The notes under the pieces are model-generated. The model was not told where the DNA came from, ran no database searches, and saw nothing but the letters and a program-made list of their open reading frames with translations. The translations under genes and the position numbers were made by a program. A stretch of DNA of 38,097 bases from an uncultured Desulfovibrio sp. (GTDB taxonomy: Bacteria > Desulfobacterota > Desulfovibrionia > Desulfovibrionales > Desulfovibrionaceae). Position 1 is the first letter of the stretch, and the number at the start of each line of letters is the position of its first letter. The stretch is taken from assembly GCA_944324555.1 (NCBI GenBank), contig CALUWU010000185.1, positions 1 to 38,097 on the forward strand. Direction: 5' to 3'. This document shows, one piece after another, positions 22,843 through 30,919 of this stretch.

Positions 22843-22896
22843 AAAGAAACATATCTTTTACCTGAACTCATAGGTAAAAGATATGTTTCTTTATTT
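22843..22896. terminator. Bidirectional terminator, AT-rich 21-bp palindrome
   Basis: A perfect 21-bp inverted repeat (22843-22863 with 22872-22892, arm AAAGAAACATATCTTTTACCT) with an 8-base loop. A-rich on the left and T-rich on the right, it can terminate both the chemoreceptor transcript (plus) and the slyX transcript (minus). It is strikingly AT-rich in this GC-rich region. The rest of 22621-23029 holds the E1 repeat and no gene. Confidence 0.75.
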
Positions 22897-23029
22897 TGGT
22901 CCTTGAAGATTCCGGGAGACGGGCGCCGGAAAAAGGCGCCTGCGCGCGGATTCCTCCTTCCGCTGCAAGCGCGCCGGAAGAAGAAAACGTCCTTGCCCGC
23001 CCGCAGGCGACCCGACGGGCGGACGGCGA

Positions 23030-23272
23030 TCAATAGCGTTCCGGCATGTAATGCGGCGGCAGCTCTTCGCCGGCGGGCGCGCCGCCGGCCTTCATCTGAT
23101 CCAGCTGGCCGCGCAGGAGACGCACCAGCTCCACCGCGTCGGCCAGACGCTGCTCCGCGGCGTCGAGCTGGCGCTGCTGCGCCGTCAGCGCCGCGTTCAG
23201 CGCCTCCAGCCGTTCTTCCTGAAAGAAGGTCAGTTCCTCAAGCCGCACAAGGCGCGCTTCAAGATTTTCCAT
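23030..23272 (-). CDS. slyX: SlyX-family protein
   Basis: The 80-residue protein (MENLEARLVRLEELTFF, LNAALTAQQRQLDAAEQRL, ending LPPHYMPERY) is a short coiled coil with the C-terminal PPHY typical of SlyX. The function of this family is unknown. The start at 23272 has GGAGGAAAC just upstream. It overlaps the end of the YgiQ-type gene by 14 bases, implying translational coupling. The coiled coil spans nearly the whole length. Confidence 0.88.
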   Translation of the reverse strand: MENLEARLVRLEELTFFQEERLEALNAALTAQQRQLDAAEQRLADAVELVRLLRGQLDQMKAGGAPAGEELPPHYMPERY

Positions 23273-25244
23273 GTTTCCTCCCGGCGGGCCGGTCCTTATG
23301 CCGGGGCGCGCGGCCGAATTCCGGCGCCAGTATGCGATGCTGGCGCAGCCGCTCCGCATCGCTGCGCGCGACGTGAATGGGTTCGCCCTGTTCGTTGCAT
23401 CCGCTGTAGAACATGGCCGTGGCCATCGTGCCCGGCGTCGGGATAAAACATTGCGTCTGCTGCGGCGCCCAGTGCCGCGCCCCGAGCCAGCGCGCCAGCT
23501 CCCGCATGTCGTCGTCCGTACAGCCGGGAAAGGCGCTCATCAGATAGGGCACGACGTATTGCTCGCGTCCCGCAAAGCGGCTCAGGCGCGTAAAGTGGCC
23601 AAGAAAACGCTCGAACACGTCCAGCGGCGGCTTTCGCATGGCCGCCAGCACGCCCGGAGCGCAATGCTCCGGCGCAAGCTTGAGCTGCCCGCCCGTAAAT
23701 TCTTCCGCATAGGCGGCCAGCGCCTCCGGCTCGCGCAGGGCCATGTCCGCCCGCACGCCGCTGGCCACGCGCACATGGCTCACGCCGGGAACGGCGGCAA
23801 CGGCGCGCAACAGGGCCACGTAGGGCGCCTGCGGCGTCTCGAACTTTCCGCATACCGAGGGATAGCAGCAGGACGCGCGGCGGCAGGCCGAACCGCTTTC
23901 CGAGCCGTCCGGCAGCCGGCGGGCGTCGCCGTCCAGACGGCAGCGCCCGTTCCACATGTTGGCCGTCGGCCCGCCCACGTCGGATATGGCGACGCCCCGG
24001 CCGCGACGGCTGCGCGCCGTCGCCGCAAGTCGCGCGGCCTCTTCCACGATGGACGCCCGCGACCGCGAACTCAGGCGGCGCCCCTGATGCAGCGCCAGCG
24101 AACAGAACGAACAGCCGCCGCCGCATCCCCGATGCCCGGTAATGCTGGTTCGCAGCATCTCCTCCGCGGGCACGGGTTCCGTATAGGAAGGATGCGCCGT
24201 CCTGCGATAGGGAAGGGCGTAGAGCGCGTCCATTTCTTCTGTGGACAGAATGGCGGCGGGCGGCGCCAGCACCAGCAGACGATCCTCCACGGGCTGCACG
24301 GCCCAGGCGTCCCGCCGGTGGACATGCCGCTCCACATCCTGCGTCAGCCGCAGCAGCGCCCGGGGATCGGCCAGCACCTCGGCATGAGACGGCAGCGTCA
24401 TGCGGGGACGCTCCGCCCAGCCTTCCGGCATGAAACGCGGACGCGCGGCGTCGTCGCCGTCCCCGGCCCTGTCCACCCAGGCCGTTCCGGGAATGCCGCG
24501 CCAGTCCCCGCCCCTGTCCAGACGGCGCGCCAGCTCCAGCACGGCGCGCTCGCCCATGCCGTAAATCAGCAGATCGGCCTTGGCGTCCAGCAGCAGCGGC
24601 CGCCGCAGGGCGTCCGTCCAGAAATCGTAATGCGTCGCCCGGCGCGTGCTGGCCTCGATGCCTCCCAGCGCCACAAACACCCCGGGAAAGGCCCTGCGGA
24701 CCAGATTGGCGTAGACGATGCACGCCCTGTTGGGGCGGGCGCCGGCGCGTCCGCCGGGCGTATAGGCGTCGTCGTGTCTTTTCTTGCGAAAGGCCGTGTA
24801 ATGCGCCAGCAGGGAGTCCACCGCGCCGGCGCTCACGCCCGCAAACAGGCGCGGACGCCCCATGCGGGCGATATCTTCCGTCGTATCCCAGCGGGGTTGC
24901 GCCGCAATCCCGACCCGGAAGCCGTGCGCGATCAGCCAGCGCCCCAGCAGCACGGCCCCGAAGGACGGATGATCCACATAGGCGTCGCCGTTGATCAGCA
25001 GCACGTCCAGCTCGTCCCAGCCAAGCGCGTCCATTTCCGCCCGGCTCATGGGCAGGAACGTCGGCTGCGGCGCGCCCCAGGCGGCGGGCTCAAGCCGGGG
25101 CAAGCGGGACGCGGCGGCTTGCGCGCGTCCCCCCGGCGGCGTCTTCTCGCGGCGCGGCGCGCCGTCGTGGTCGCGCCTGCCCGCGCCGTCCCCGGAACGG
25201 GCGGCGCGGGCAGGCGCGGGAAAGCGTGAAGCGGTTCGGGCCAC
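23259..25244 (-). CDS. ygiQ: YgiQ-family radical SAM protein
   Basis: The 661-residue protein has an N-terminal region with DELDVLLINGDAYVDHPSFGAVL, a middle part with GGIEASTRRATHYDFW, and a radical SAM core. The [4Fe-4S] ligands CxxxCxxC lie in HRGCGGGCSFCSLALHQGR. The C-terminal region has GQLKLAPEHCAPGVL, YLMSAFPGCTDDDMRELA and QCFIPTPGTMATAMFYSG, all standard for YgiQ. Its reaction is unknown. GTG 25244 is used as start (AGGT seven bases away); the N-terminal 40 residues are low-complexity, so a later start near FLPMSRAEM is possible. It follows the EF-hand gene by seven bases and runs into slyX. Confidence 0.9.
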   Translation of the reverse strand: MARTASRFPAPARAARSGDGAGRRDHDGAPRREKTPPGGRAQAAASRLPRLEPAAWGAPQPTFLPMSRAEMDALGWDELDVLLINGDAYVDHPSFGAVLLGRWLIAHGFRVGIAAQPRWDTTEDIARMGRPRLFAGVSAGAVDSLLAHYTAFRKKRHDDAYTPGGRAGARPNRACIVYANLVRRAFPGVFVALGGIEASTRRATHYDFWTDALRRPLLLDAKADLLIYGMGERAVLELARRLDRGGDWRGIPGTAWVDRAGDGDDAARPRFMPEGWAERPRMTLPSHAEVLADPRALLRLTQDVERHVHRRDAWAVQPVEDRLLVLAPPAAILSTEEMDALYALPYRRTAHPSYTEPVPAEEMLRTSITGHRGCGGGCSFCSLALHQGRRLSSRSRASIVEEAARLAATARSRRGRGVAISDVGGPTANMWNGRCRLDGDARRLPDGSESGSACRRASCCYPSVCGKFETPQAPYVALLRAVAAVPGVSHVRVASGVRADMALREPEALAAYAEEFTGGQLKLAPEHCAPGVLAAMRKPPLDVFERFLGHFTRLSRFAGREQYVVPYLMSAFPGCTDDDMRELARWLGARHWAPQQTQCFIPTPGTMATAMFYSGCNEQGEPIHVARSDAERLRQHRILAPEFGRAPRHKDRPAGRKHGKS

Positions 25245-25251
25245 CGGGAAC

Positions 25252-25608
25252 CTACCTTGCGGGCGGCGTCACCAGCGGCAAGGCCCCGTTGGCGGGCGCG
25301 TTGCCGCCGCCGGGCGGCATGCCTCCCGGAGCGCCTCCGGCCTTGCCCATCGAATGCTGCCGCATGAAGGCGGCCCATTCTTCATGGGTTATGGCCCCGT
25401 CGCCGTCGGCGTCAATGGTCTTGAACGCGGCGTCCGTCATGTTGGGGAAGACTTTCTTGAATTCTTCCTGGCTGACGCGCCCGTCCTTGTCCGTATCCAT
25501 GCTCGCGAAGCGGCTGCCGTCGCCGCCGCCCATGCCGGGCATGGCGGGCGCGGCCTGCGCGCCCAGCAGGAATATCGCGGCCGCGGCCGCAATCGTCAGT
25601 GTACGCAT
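25252..25608 (-). CDS. Exported EF-hand calcium-binding protein
   Basis: The 118-residue protein has a signal peptide (MRTLTIAAAAAIFLLGAQA) and two canonical EF-hand loops: DTDKDGRVSQEE and DADGDGAITHEE. A Gly/Pro-rich C-terminal tail follows. Both loops have Asp or equivalent at the calcium-coordinating positions. It is probably periplasmic. ATG 25608 is preferred over 25617 because AAGGAG would lie only one base from the latter. It precedes the YgiQ-type gene by seven bases. Its partners are unknown; it may be a calcium sensor or buffer. Confidence 0.85.
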   Translation of the reverse strand: MRTLTIAAAAAIFLLGAQAAPAMPGMGGGDGSRFASMDTDKDGRVSQEEFKKVFPNMTDAAFKTIDADGDGAITHEEWAAFMRQHSMGKAGGAPGGMPPGGGNAPANGALPLVTPPAR

Positions 25609-25698
25609 GACGCGCATACTCCTTTTCTGAAGAGGTGACGGGGGAAGAGCCCCCTGAAAAGAAACGCGCGGCGTCCGGCGGAACCCGGCCGCCGCCCG

Positions 25699-26076
25699 TC
25701 AGTCTTCGAGACGGCCGGCGCGCACGCCGTCAATGAACAGGCGCAGATTGTCCGGCTCTCCGGCCTTGTGATCGTCAGGATACAGCAGGGCCGACATATA
25801 AAAAACGGAACCGATACGCAAGGAATTGCGGGCGCTGTTGGAAAAACGATGCAGGGCGTGGGTCGCGGCGTCGCGCAGGGCGTTGTCCTCGATGCCGGCG
25901 ACGAGGTTTTCCGCGTCGCGATCCATGCGCGACAGCAGCGTCGCCTTTTCTTTCATGGCGTCGTTATAAGCGTCGATTCTGCCCGCCTCCAGCTCCGCCA
26001 GCGCGCGCCGCTCGGCGCCCATCACCGCCGCATACCGTTGTTCCATCCATTCGACGAACGCCTGAGTTCCCGTCAT
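25699..26076 (-). CDS. Small helical protein of unknown function (FlgN-like?)
   Basis: The 125-residue protein is mostly helical and charged: FVEWMEQRYAAVMGAERRAL, EAGRIDAYNDAMKEKATLL, then a C-terminal half with RIGSVFYMSALLYPD. Size and helical pattern resemble FlgN-type flagellar export chaperones, but no signature is clear. AAGGAGG before the ATG supports expression. It is 91 bases upstream of the EF-hand gene. I do not assign a function; the chaperone idea is weak. Confidence 0.6.
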   Translation of the reverse strand: MTGTQAFVEWMEQRYAAVMGAERRALAELEAGRIDAYNDAMKEKATLLSRMDRDAENLVAGIEDNALRDAATHALHRFSNSARNSLRIGSVFYMSALLYPDDHKAGEPDNLRLFIDGVRAGRLED

Positions 26077-26282
26077 GTCTGCCTCCTTCGCGTCAAGAAT
26101 CCGGGCGCGGAAAAGCCCCCGTGGGACGCGACGAGACGCCGCGCCCGGTTTGCGGAAAGAAAAGGGGAGGGCGACGCGCCCGGGGAGACGGCGTCAGGCC
26201 TTTTCGCAAAGGAAAGCCGCCCGTCATCCCCGGGCCCGCGCAACGTCGCGGACCGTCGGCGCGCCGCATGGCCGTCCCCTTT
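26077..26282. other. Gene-free stretch upstream of composite repeat copy 2
   Basis: No gene recognised between the small helical protein start and the repeat. The sequence is GC-rich; no promoter for the minus-strand gene was identified with confidence. Confidence 0.4.
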
Positions 26283-26492
26283 GAAAAAGCGCGTTGGGGG
26301 AAGGATGGGGGGTCTGGGGGGGATTACAAGAACGCCTTTCCGTTGGAAAGGCTGGGCCCCTTGCGCGCCAGCCGCGACCGAATGGCGGCCGCAGGCCGTG
26401 CCCGTTGCGACGAAGGAAGCTACGGGCATCGACAGCAGAGATAAGGGGGGTTCCTTCCCCCCAGAAGAACGATTTAGTGTTAACACGCCCTA
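26283..26492 (-). repeat. Composite repeat LR, copy 2
   Basis: On the minus strand it begins at the stop codon of the PaaK-like gene (TAGGGCGTGTTAACACTAA). It has the same core as copy 1 (GCTGTCGATGCCCGTAGC to TCGCAACGGGCACGGCCTG) and ends with an E2-like end (CCCCCCATCCTTCCCCC, AACGCGCTTTTTC). The central E2 hairpin is replaced by an unrelated short stretch. Within the core the two copies differ at only a few positions. Confidence 0.8.
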
Positions 26493-27755
26493 ATCCCAGT
26501 GGCGGCGGTCTTCGATGGGGCGAATCTGCGGCGGCAGACTGCCGGGCGTAAGCACCTTGAGCTCGGGACGGAGCTTGATCTTTTCGCGGAACTGATGCAG
26601 CAGCTCGTCCTCGCGCTTGAAGCCGCTGGCCTCGACAAAGAGGGTCATTTCGTCGATGCCGCCGGGGTTGGTGACCTCGATCTGCCACCGCTTGATTTCC
26701 TCGAAGCGGCTCATGACCTGTTCAACCTGATGCGGATAGACAAACATGCCCTTGATGCGCGCCGTGGTGTCCACGCGGCCCACGATATTGCCCAGGCGCG
26801 GGCTGGTGCGGCCGCAGGCGCAGGGGCTGCGATCAATATAGGAAAGATCGCCCGTCGCCAGACGGATCAGCGGATAGGTCTTGTTGAAGGCCGTCACCAC
26901 GATTTCGCCCACCTCGCCGTCCTTGAGCGGGATGCCGGTATCGGGATGACAGATTTCCACGTAGCAGCGATTGGCGATATGCAGGCCGGTCTTGTGGAAG
27001 CACTCGTAGCCGATGCAGCCCACGTCCGCCGTGCCGTAGCCCTGACGCATGAGCAGATCGTACTTCTTTTCCATCTGGGAACGCATCTTTTCGGACAGGC
27101 GTTCGCCGGTAACGAAGGCCACTTCAAGGAAGAGGTCCTTCCGCAGGTTGAGCCCCTTTTCCTCCGCCTTCTGGGCAAGGTGCATGAGGAAGCTGGGCGT
27201 GCCCACATAGCCGGAAACGCGCAGCTTCTGAATGATGTCCAGCTGCGTCGCGGCGTCGCTGGGGCCGGCCGGGATGACGGCGCAGTTAAGGTTCCGCAGG
27301 GGTTCCTCAAACATGAGACCCGCCGGCGTCAGCTGATAGTTGAACGTGTTCTGCACCACGTCGCCGGGCCGGAAGCCCACGGAATAGAAGGCTTCCGTAT
27401 ATCCCCAGTAGTCTTCGCCGTGATCTTCGGGGTCGAAGATGGGGCCGGGCGAGAGGAAGACGCGCTTCAGGTCGCCGATGTCCTTGGTCAGCAGGCCGCC
27501 CAGACGGGGTCCCATGGACTGAAGAAAGATCAGCTCCTTCTTCTTGAGAATGGGAATATGTTTGATGTCCGAAAGCGTCTTGAATTTCTCGACATTGAAC
27601 TGGGCGCGGTCAAAACGCTTCTTTACGTCTTCAGAGTAGCGATAGGCGTAGGAAAGGAGATCCTTCAGCTGAATGAGGCAGTACTGACGGCGTTCGCTTT
27701 CGTCGAGCACTTCCTTGCGACTGTAGATTCCTTCAGTGCGATCTTTACGGGTCAT
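26490..27755 (-). CDS. PaaK-like AMP-binding ligase (phenylacetate-CoA ligase family)
   Basis: The 421-residue protein belongs to the ANL superfamily, which forms acyl-adenylates then thioesters. Visible features include QGYGTADVGCIGYEC (the AMP-binding core, usually YGxTE), VVTAFNKTYPLIRLATGDL, a zinc-like CACGRTSPRLGNIVGR and the C-terminal MFVYPHQVEQVM domain. The family activates phenylacetate or other aryl acids; some members act in unrelated pathways, so the substrate is not certain. The ATG at 27755 has AAGGTGAG upstream. No phenylacetate catabolic genes, and no indolepyruvate oxidoreductase, are in the window. It ends at a composite repeat. Confidence 0.85.
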   Translation of the reverse strand: MTRKDRTEGIYSRKEVLDESERRQYCLIQLKDLLSYAYRYSEDVKKRFDRAQFNVEKFKTLSDIKHIPILKKKELIFLQSMGPRLGGLLTKDIGDLKRVFLSPGPIFDPEDHGEDYWGYTEAFYSVGFRPGDVVQNTFNYQLTPAGLMFEEPLRNLNCAVIPAGPSDAATQLDIIQKLRVSGYVGTPSFLMHLAQKAEEKGLNLRKDLFLEVAFVTGERLSEKMRSQMEKKYDLLMRQGYGTADVGCIGYECFHKTGLHIANRCYVEICHPDTGIPLKDGEVGEIVVTAFNKTYPLIRLATGDLSYIDRSPCACGRTSPRLGNIVGRVDTTARIKGMFVYPHQVEQVMSRFEEIKRWQIEVTNPGGIDEMTLFVEASGFKREDELLHQFREKIKLRPELKVLTPGSLPPQIRPIEDRRHWD

Positions 27756-27792
27756 GCGTACTCACCTTGACAGATTTTTTCAGGTAATTTCC

Positions 27793-27822
27793 ATTGTTAG
27801 ACAATTGTCAAGATTTTTGCAA
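27793..27822 (-). promoter_or_regulatory. Candidate promoter with overlapping palindromes for the PaaK-like gene
   Basis: On the minus strand TTGCAA (27822-27817), a 17-bp spacer and TAACAA (27799-27794). Overlapping it are GACAATTGTC (27800-27809), a perfect palindrome, and ATTGT-TAG-ACAAT (27793-27805), an inverted repeat. They look like operators of a dimeric repressor at the core promoter; the regulator is unknown. Confidence 0.45.
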
Positions 27823-27937
27823 GAACTTTTTTAAAAAATATGCAATCTCAATATGTTACACGCGGAAAAGGCTTTTTTGTCCGGCGGCGCGCCGGCCCGC
27901 TCCCCGCGGGCGCGGCCGTCGCCGGCGCCCGGCGGCG

Positions 27938-29269
27938 TCACTGCCTGGCGCGTTGCAGCGCGCGTCGCCGCAGGCTGTCGTAGACCGGTTCCGCGCCCAT
28001 GCGCGACGCCGTCAGCGCCGCGATGAAGGCCGTCAGCGCGACCAGCGGCGCAAGGGCGTGGCATCCGGCCATTTCCACCACCAGCGCCGCGCCCGTCAGC
28101 GGCGCGCGCACCGTCGCGGCGAACAGCCCCGCCATGCCCAGCACCAGCAGGGTGGACGTCTGTTCCGGCGCGATGCATCCCCAGGAAAGCAGCGGCGCCG
28201 CGCAGCAGGCGCCGAGCATGGCCCCGGCCGTCAGCATGGGCATGAGCAGGCCCCCGGAAACGCCCGACGCGAAACTGACGCAGGAAAAGGCGACCTTTGC
28301 CAGAAAGAGCAGCGCAAGAGCATGCAGGGCACGCCCGCCGTCCTGCAAGTCCGTCGCGCCGACGCCGACGCCGCCCACTATGTCGGGAAAGATATACAGC
28401 AGCGCCCCGGAGACGAAAAAGGGAAACAGCGAACGCGCGATTGGCGGCGCCCACCGCAGGGAATCCTCCCACAGCGTAAGCCCCGTCAGCGCCTTGTTGT
28501 AGGCGACGCCCAGCAGCGCCGCGACAAGGCCGACGGGCGCCACAATCCAGATCTGGCTCCAGTGCAGCCACGGCACGGACGCAAAGGGAAAGACCAGACC
28601 GAAGCCGAAAACCACGGAAACCGTCAGCCAGGCGGCGGCCGCCGCCAGTCCCACAAACAGCATCAGCGGCAGGTTCAGCGGCGCGAGCATTTCCTCGAAG
28701 GCAAAGCACAGCCCCGCAATCGGCGCGCCAAAGGCCGCCGTCAGTCCCGCCGCGGCGCCGCCGACAAGATGGCGCGGCAGATTCGCCTCGTCCGCGTCGT
28801 GAAAGACGCGTCCCACGCCCATGCCGACGGCCGCCCCCATCTGAATGGACGGCCCCTCGCGCCCCACGGACAAGCCCGCCCACAGGGCCGCCAGCGTGGC
28901 CGTGAACTTGCACCAGAGCACCCGCCCCCAGCGCATGGGCGGCAACAGCCCCATGACCATGAGCTCCACCTGCGGAATGCCGCTGCCGCTGATCAGAGGC
29001 TCATGCCGCAGCAGGACGTGCGCCAGCAGACCGAGACACGTCAGTCCGAGCGCAAGACCGCAAAAGAAAACCGGCGACGCCATGTCCGCGGAACGCAGCA
29101 GGCCGCCGGAAAAGTCCAGCAGAACGTCGTACAGCAGGCGAAAGGCGCCGATAACCCCGCCCGTCGCGATCCCCGTCGTCAGCGCCTGCCCGACCAGACG
29201 CCGCGCCCCGAGGCGTTGCAGCTCGTGCCCCTCGCGGACAAGCGGCGGCAGGAAACGGCGAAAGTCCAT
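27938..29269 (-). CDS. ClC-family chloride channel or Cl-/H+ antiporter
   Basis: The 443-residue protein has the ClC selectivity motifs GSGIP (95-99) and GREGP (136-140, with gating Glu138). The internal proton Glu is conserved in FAFEEM (E192/E193). The third motif, GGLLMPML, is a variant of GGIFAP. The pair of glutamates supports an antiporter. There are many membrane helices through about residue 430. The start has GGGGGA six bases upstream. It is not clearly linked to the PaaK-like gene downstream: 182 bases separate them, and a candidate promoter of that gene lies in between. Confidence 0.92.
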   Translation of the reverse strand: MDFRRFLPPLVREGHELQRLGARRLVGQALTTGIATGGVIGAFRLLYDVLLDFSGGLLRSADMASPVFFCGLALGLTCLGLLAHVLLRHEPLISGSGIPQVELMVMGLLPPMRWGRVLWCKFTATLAALWAGLSVGREGPSIQMGAAVGMGVGRVFHDADEANLPRHLVGGAAAGLTAAFGAPIAGLCFAFEEMLAPLNLPLMLFVGLAAAAAWLTVSVVFGFGLVFPFASVPWLHWSQIWIVAPVGLVAALLGVAYNKALTGLTLWEDSLRWAPPIARSLFPFFVSGALLYIFPDIVGGVGVGATDLQDGGRALHALALLFLAKVAFSCVSFASGVSGGLLMPMLTAGAMLGACCAAPLLSWGCIAPEQTSTLLVLGMAGLFAATVRAPLTGAALVVEMAGCHALAPLVALTAFIAALTASRMGAEPVYDSLRRRALQRARQ

Positions 29270-29482
29270 AAGATTCCCCCGAATAGCGAATGAATTGCGG
29301 AACGCCGTCCGTTTTCGCGTTACGGCGCCTCGTTGCCTTATACGGGAAGAGCGAAAGGGGCGAAAGCGCCCGGCCGCCCCCGTTCTGCGGGGCGAGCTCC
29401 GGCGTCACGCCGCATACGAGCCAACAAAAACGGCATGTTATGTGAACAAAGAAAAAAAATCATTTCTTTTCGCAGAAAAAAC

Positions 29483-29511
29483 TTGCCAAACGCCGCCAAA
29501 ACACATAGAAG
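29483..29511 (+). promoter_or_regulatory. Promoter of the tRNA-Phe pair
   Basis: TTGCCA (29483-29488), 17-bp spacer and TAGAAG (29506-29511). The first tRNA begins 13 bases after the -10, so the leader is very short. The region 29430-29520 is AT-rich. Confidence 0.65.
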
Positions 29512-29523
29512 AGCTCTTGCCGA

Positions 29524-29599
29524 GCCGAGGTAGCTCAGTTGGTAGAGCAGGGGACTGAAAATCCCCGTGTCGGCAGTTCAATTCTGTCCCTCGGCACCA
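29524..29599 (+). tRNA. tRNA-Phe (anticodon GAA), copy 1
   Basis: The 76-base cloverleaf has acceptor GCCGAGG/CCTCGGC, anticodon stem GGGGA/TCCCC with loop CTGAAAA (anticodon GAA), and a T loop TTCAATT. CCA is encoded. It is identical to the second copy 61 bases downstream. Confidence 0.96.
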
Positions 29600-29660
29600 G
29601 CAGTATCCGGGCCGTTACGCGCCTGTTTTCATATACCGTCGCACGCCGGAAGGCGGGCAG

Positions 29661-29736
29661 GCCGAGGTAGCTCAGTTGGTAGAGCAGGGGACTGAAAATC
29701 CCCGTGTCGGCAGTTCAATTCTGTCCCTCGGCACCA
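29661..29736 (+). tRNA. tRNA-Phe (anticodon GAA), copy 2
   Basis: Identical in all 76 bases to the copy at 29524-29599, indicating a recent tandem duplication or gene conversion. The 61-base spacer holds no recognisable feature. A terminator follows ten bases after CCA. Confidence 0.96.
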
Positions 29737-29745
29737 CAAAATTTC

Positions 29746-29776
29746 AAGGCTTGCAGCTTGCTGCAAGCCTTTTTTG
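29746..29776 (+). terminator. Rho-independent terminator of the tRNA-Phe pair
   Basis: A perfect 12-bp inverted repeat (AAGGCTTGCAGC with GCTGCAAGCCTT) separated by two bases, followed by a T-run to 29776. Confidence 0.85.
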
Positions 29777-29803
29777 TCGTCCTTGCAAAAACACTCCGCT
29801 ATA

Positions 29804-29844
29804 TTGACATATCAAGTTTTAGTAATATAGCATGACGCCATGCT
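29804..29844 (+). promoter_or_regulatory. metF: metF promoter with operator-like inverted repeat
   Basis: TTGACA (29804-29809), a 16-bp spacer and TATAGC (29826-29831), 73 bases before the ATG. An inverted repeat AGCATG-ACGC-CATGCT (29829-29844) overlaps the -10 and the probable start site, where a repressor or an RNA hairpin could act. No known riboswitch was recognised in the short leader. Confidence 0.55.
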
Positions 29845-29904
29845 GCGGATGAACCGCGGCGCCAACACGTCTTCCCCTTGCGGCAAGGCGTCCAAGGAGC
29901 GTCA

Positions 29905-30792
29905 ATGAACATCGGCCATGCACTGCGCGAGGCGTCCCGTCCGACCATTTCCCTTGAATTTTTCCCGCCGGCCCAGGAAGAGCAGCTGCCGGACTTTTAC
30001 GCGACGGCGGATCGACTGGCCTCCCTGCGCCCCCTGTTCGCGTCGGTCACCTACGGCGCGGGCGGCAGCCGGCAGCACAGCACGCTTACGGTCACCGCGG
30101 AGCTGGCGCGGCGCGGCTGGCAGGCCATGGCGCACCTGACCTGCGTCGGCGCGCGGCCCGACGGCATCGACGCATTCCTTGGCGAGCTGCGCGCGGCGGG
30201 CGTGGACAACGTGCTGGCCCTGCGGGGAGATCCGCCCGCCTCGGCCGCGCAGAGCTGGGACTGGAACAGCGGCGCCTTCCGTCATGCCGTCGATCTCGTG
30301 CGCCACATTCGCGCGGCCCAGCCCGACATGGGCGTCGGCGTGGCGGCCTATCCGGCGCCGCATCCCGAGTCCCTGAGCTTCAGCGCCGACCGCCGGCATC
30401 TGACGGAAAAGATCATGGCCGGGGCGGACTTCGCCATTACGCAACTCTTCTTTGACGTGCGGGAATATCTGGATCTCGTGGAGCGCCTGCGCGACGCGGG
30501 CTGCGACGTGCCCGTGCTGCCGGGCATCCTGCCCATTCAAAGCTTCGCTTCCCTGCGGCGCGTGCTTTCCCTGTGCGGCGCCTGTATTCCCGGCAAGCTC
30601 TATCTCTCTCTGGAAGAGGCCGACGCCCGGGGCGGAGCCGAGGCCGTGCGGGAGGTGGGGCTGCGCTTTGCCGTCGATCAGATCCGCCGCCTCATCGACG
30701 CCGGAGCGCCGGGCATCCATCTCTACACGCTCAACAAGGCGGACCTCTGCCTGCGCCTTGTCAGCGAATGCGGCCTCCAGGCGAACTCCTGA
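29905..30792 (+). CDS. metF: Methylenetetrahydrofolate reductase
   Basis: The 295-residue protein reduces 5,10-methylene-THF to 5-methyl-THF, feeding methionine synthesis. Signatures are RPTISLEFFPPAQEE, FASVTYGAGGS, AHLTCVG, VLALRGDPP, GVAAYPAPHPES and AGADFAITQLFFDV. The size matches the bacterial flavin-dependent type. The ATG at 29905 is preceded by AAGGAG with good spacing. It has its own promoter after the tRNA terminator and a strong terminator beyond the stop. In strict anaerobes this enzyme may also serve C1 metabolism, but the sequence alone does not decide. Confidence 0.93.
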   Translation: MNIGHALREASRPTISLEFFPPAQEEQLPDFYATADRLASLRPLFASVTYGAGGSRQHSTLTVTAELARRGWQAMAHLTCVGARPDGIDAFLGELRAAGVDNVLALRGDPPASAAQSWDWNSGAFRHAVDLVRHIRAAQPDMGVGVAAYPAPHPESLSFSADRRHLTEKIMAGADFAITQLFFDVREYLDLVERLRDAGCDVPVLPGILPIQSFASLRRVLSLCGACIPGKLYLSLEEADARGGAEAVREVGLRFAVDQIRRLIDAGAPGIHLYTLNKADLCLRLVSECGLQANS

Positions 30793-30825
30793 TTACCAAA
30801 AGACTTTCAGGGCCGAACAGCCCGA

Positions 30826-30880
30826 AAAAAGAAGGAAGGAACGTTCCGCAACGCGCGGGCGCTCCTTCCTTCTTTTTCTT
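30826..30880. terminator. Bidirectional terminator between metF and recR
   Basis: A 15-bp inverted repeat (AAAAAGAAGGAAGGA at 30826-30840 with its complement at 30863-30877) flanks a GC-rich 22-base loop. A- and T-rich outer ends allow use from both strands by the convergent metF and recR transcripts. Confidence 0.75.
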
Positions 30881-30919
30881 TCACGCCGTTCGCGGCAAAA
30901 CGCTCTTGCCGCCCGGGCG

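Noticed and set aside
29737-29904. SAM- or cobalamin-type riboswitch upstream of metF
   Set aside because: The leader after the promoter is only about 65 bases and lacks the conserved motifs of these riboswitches.
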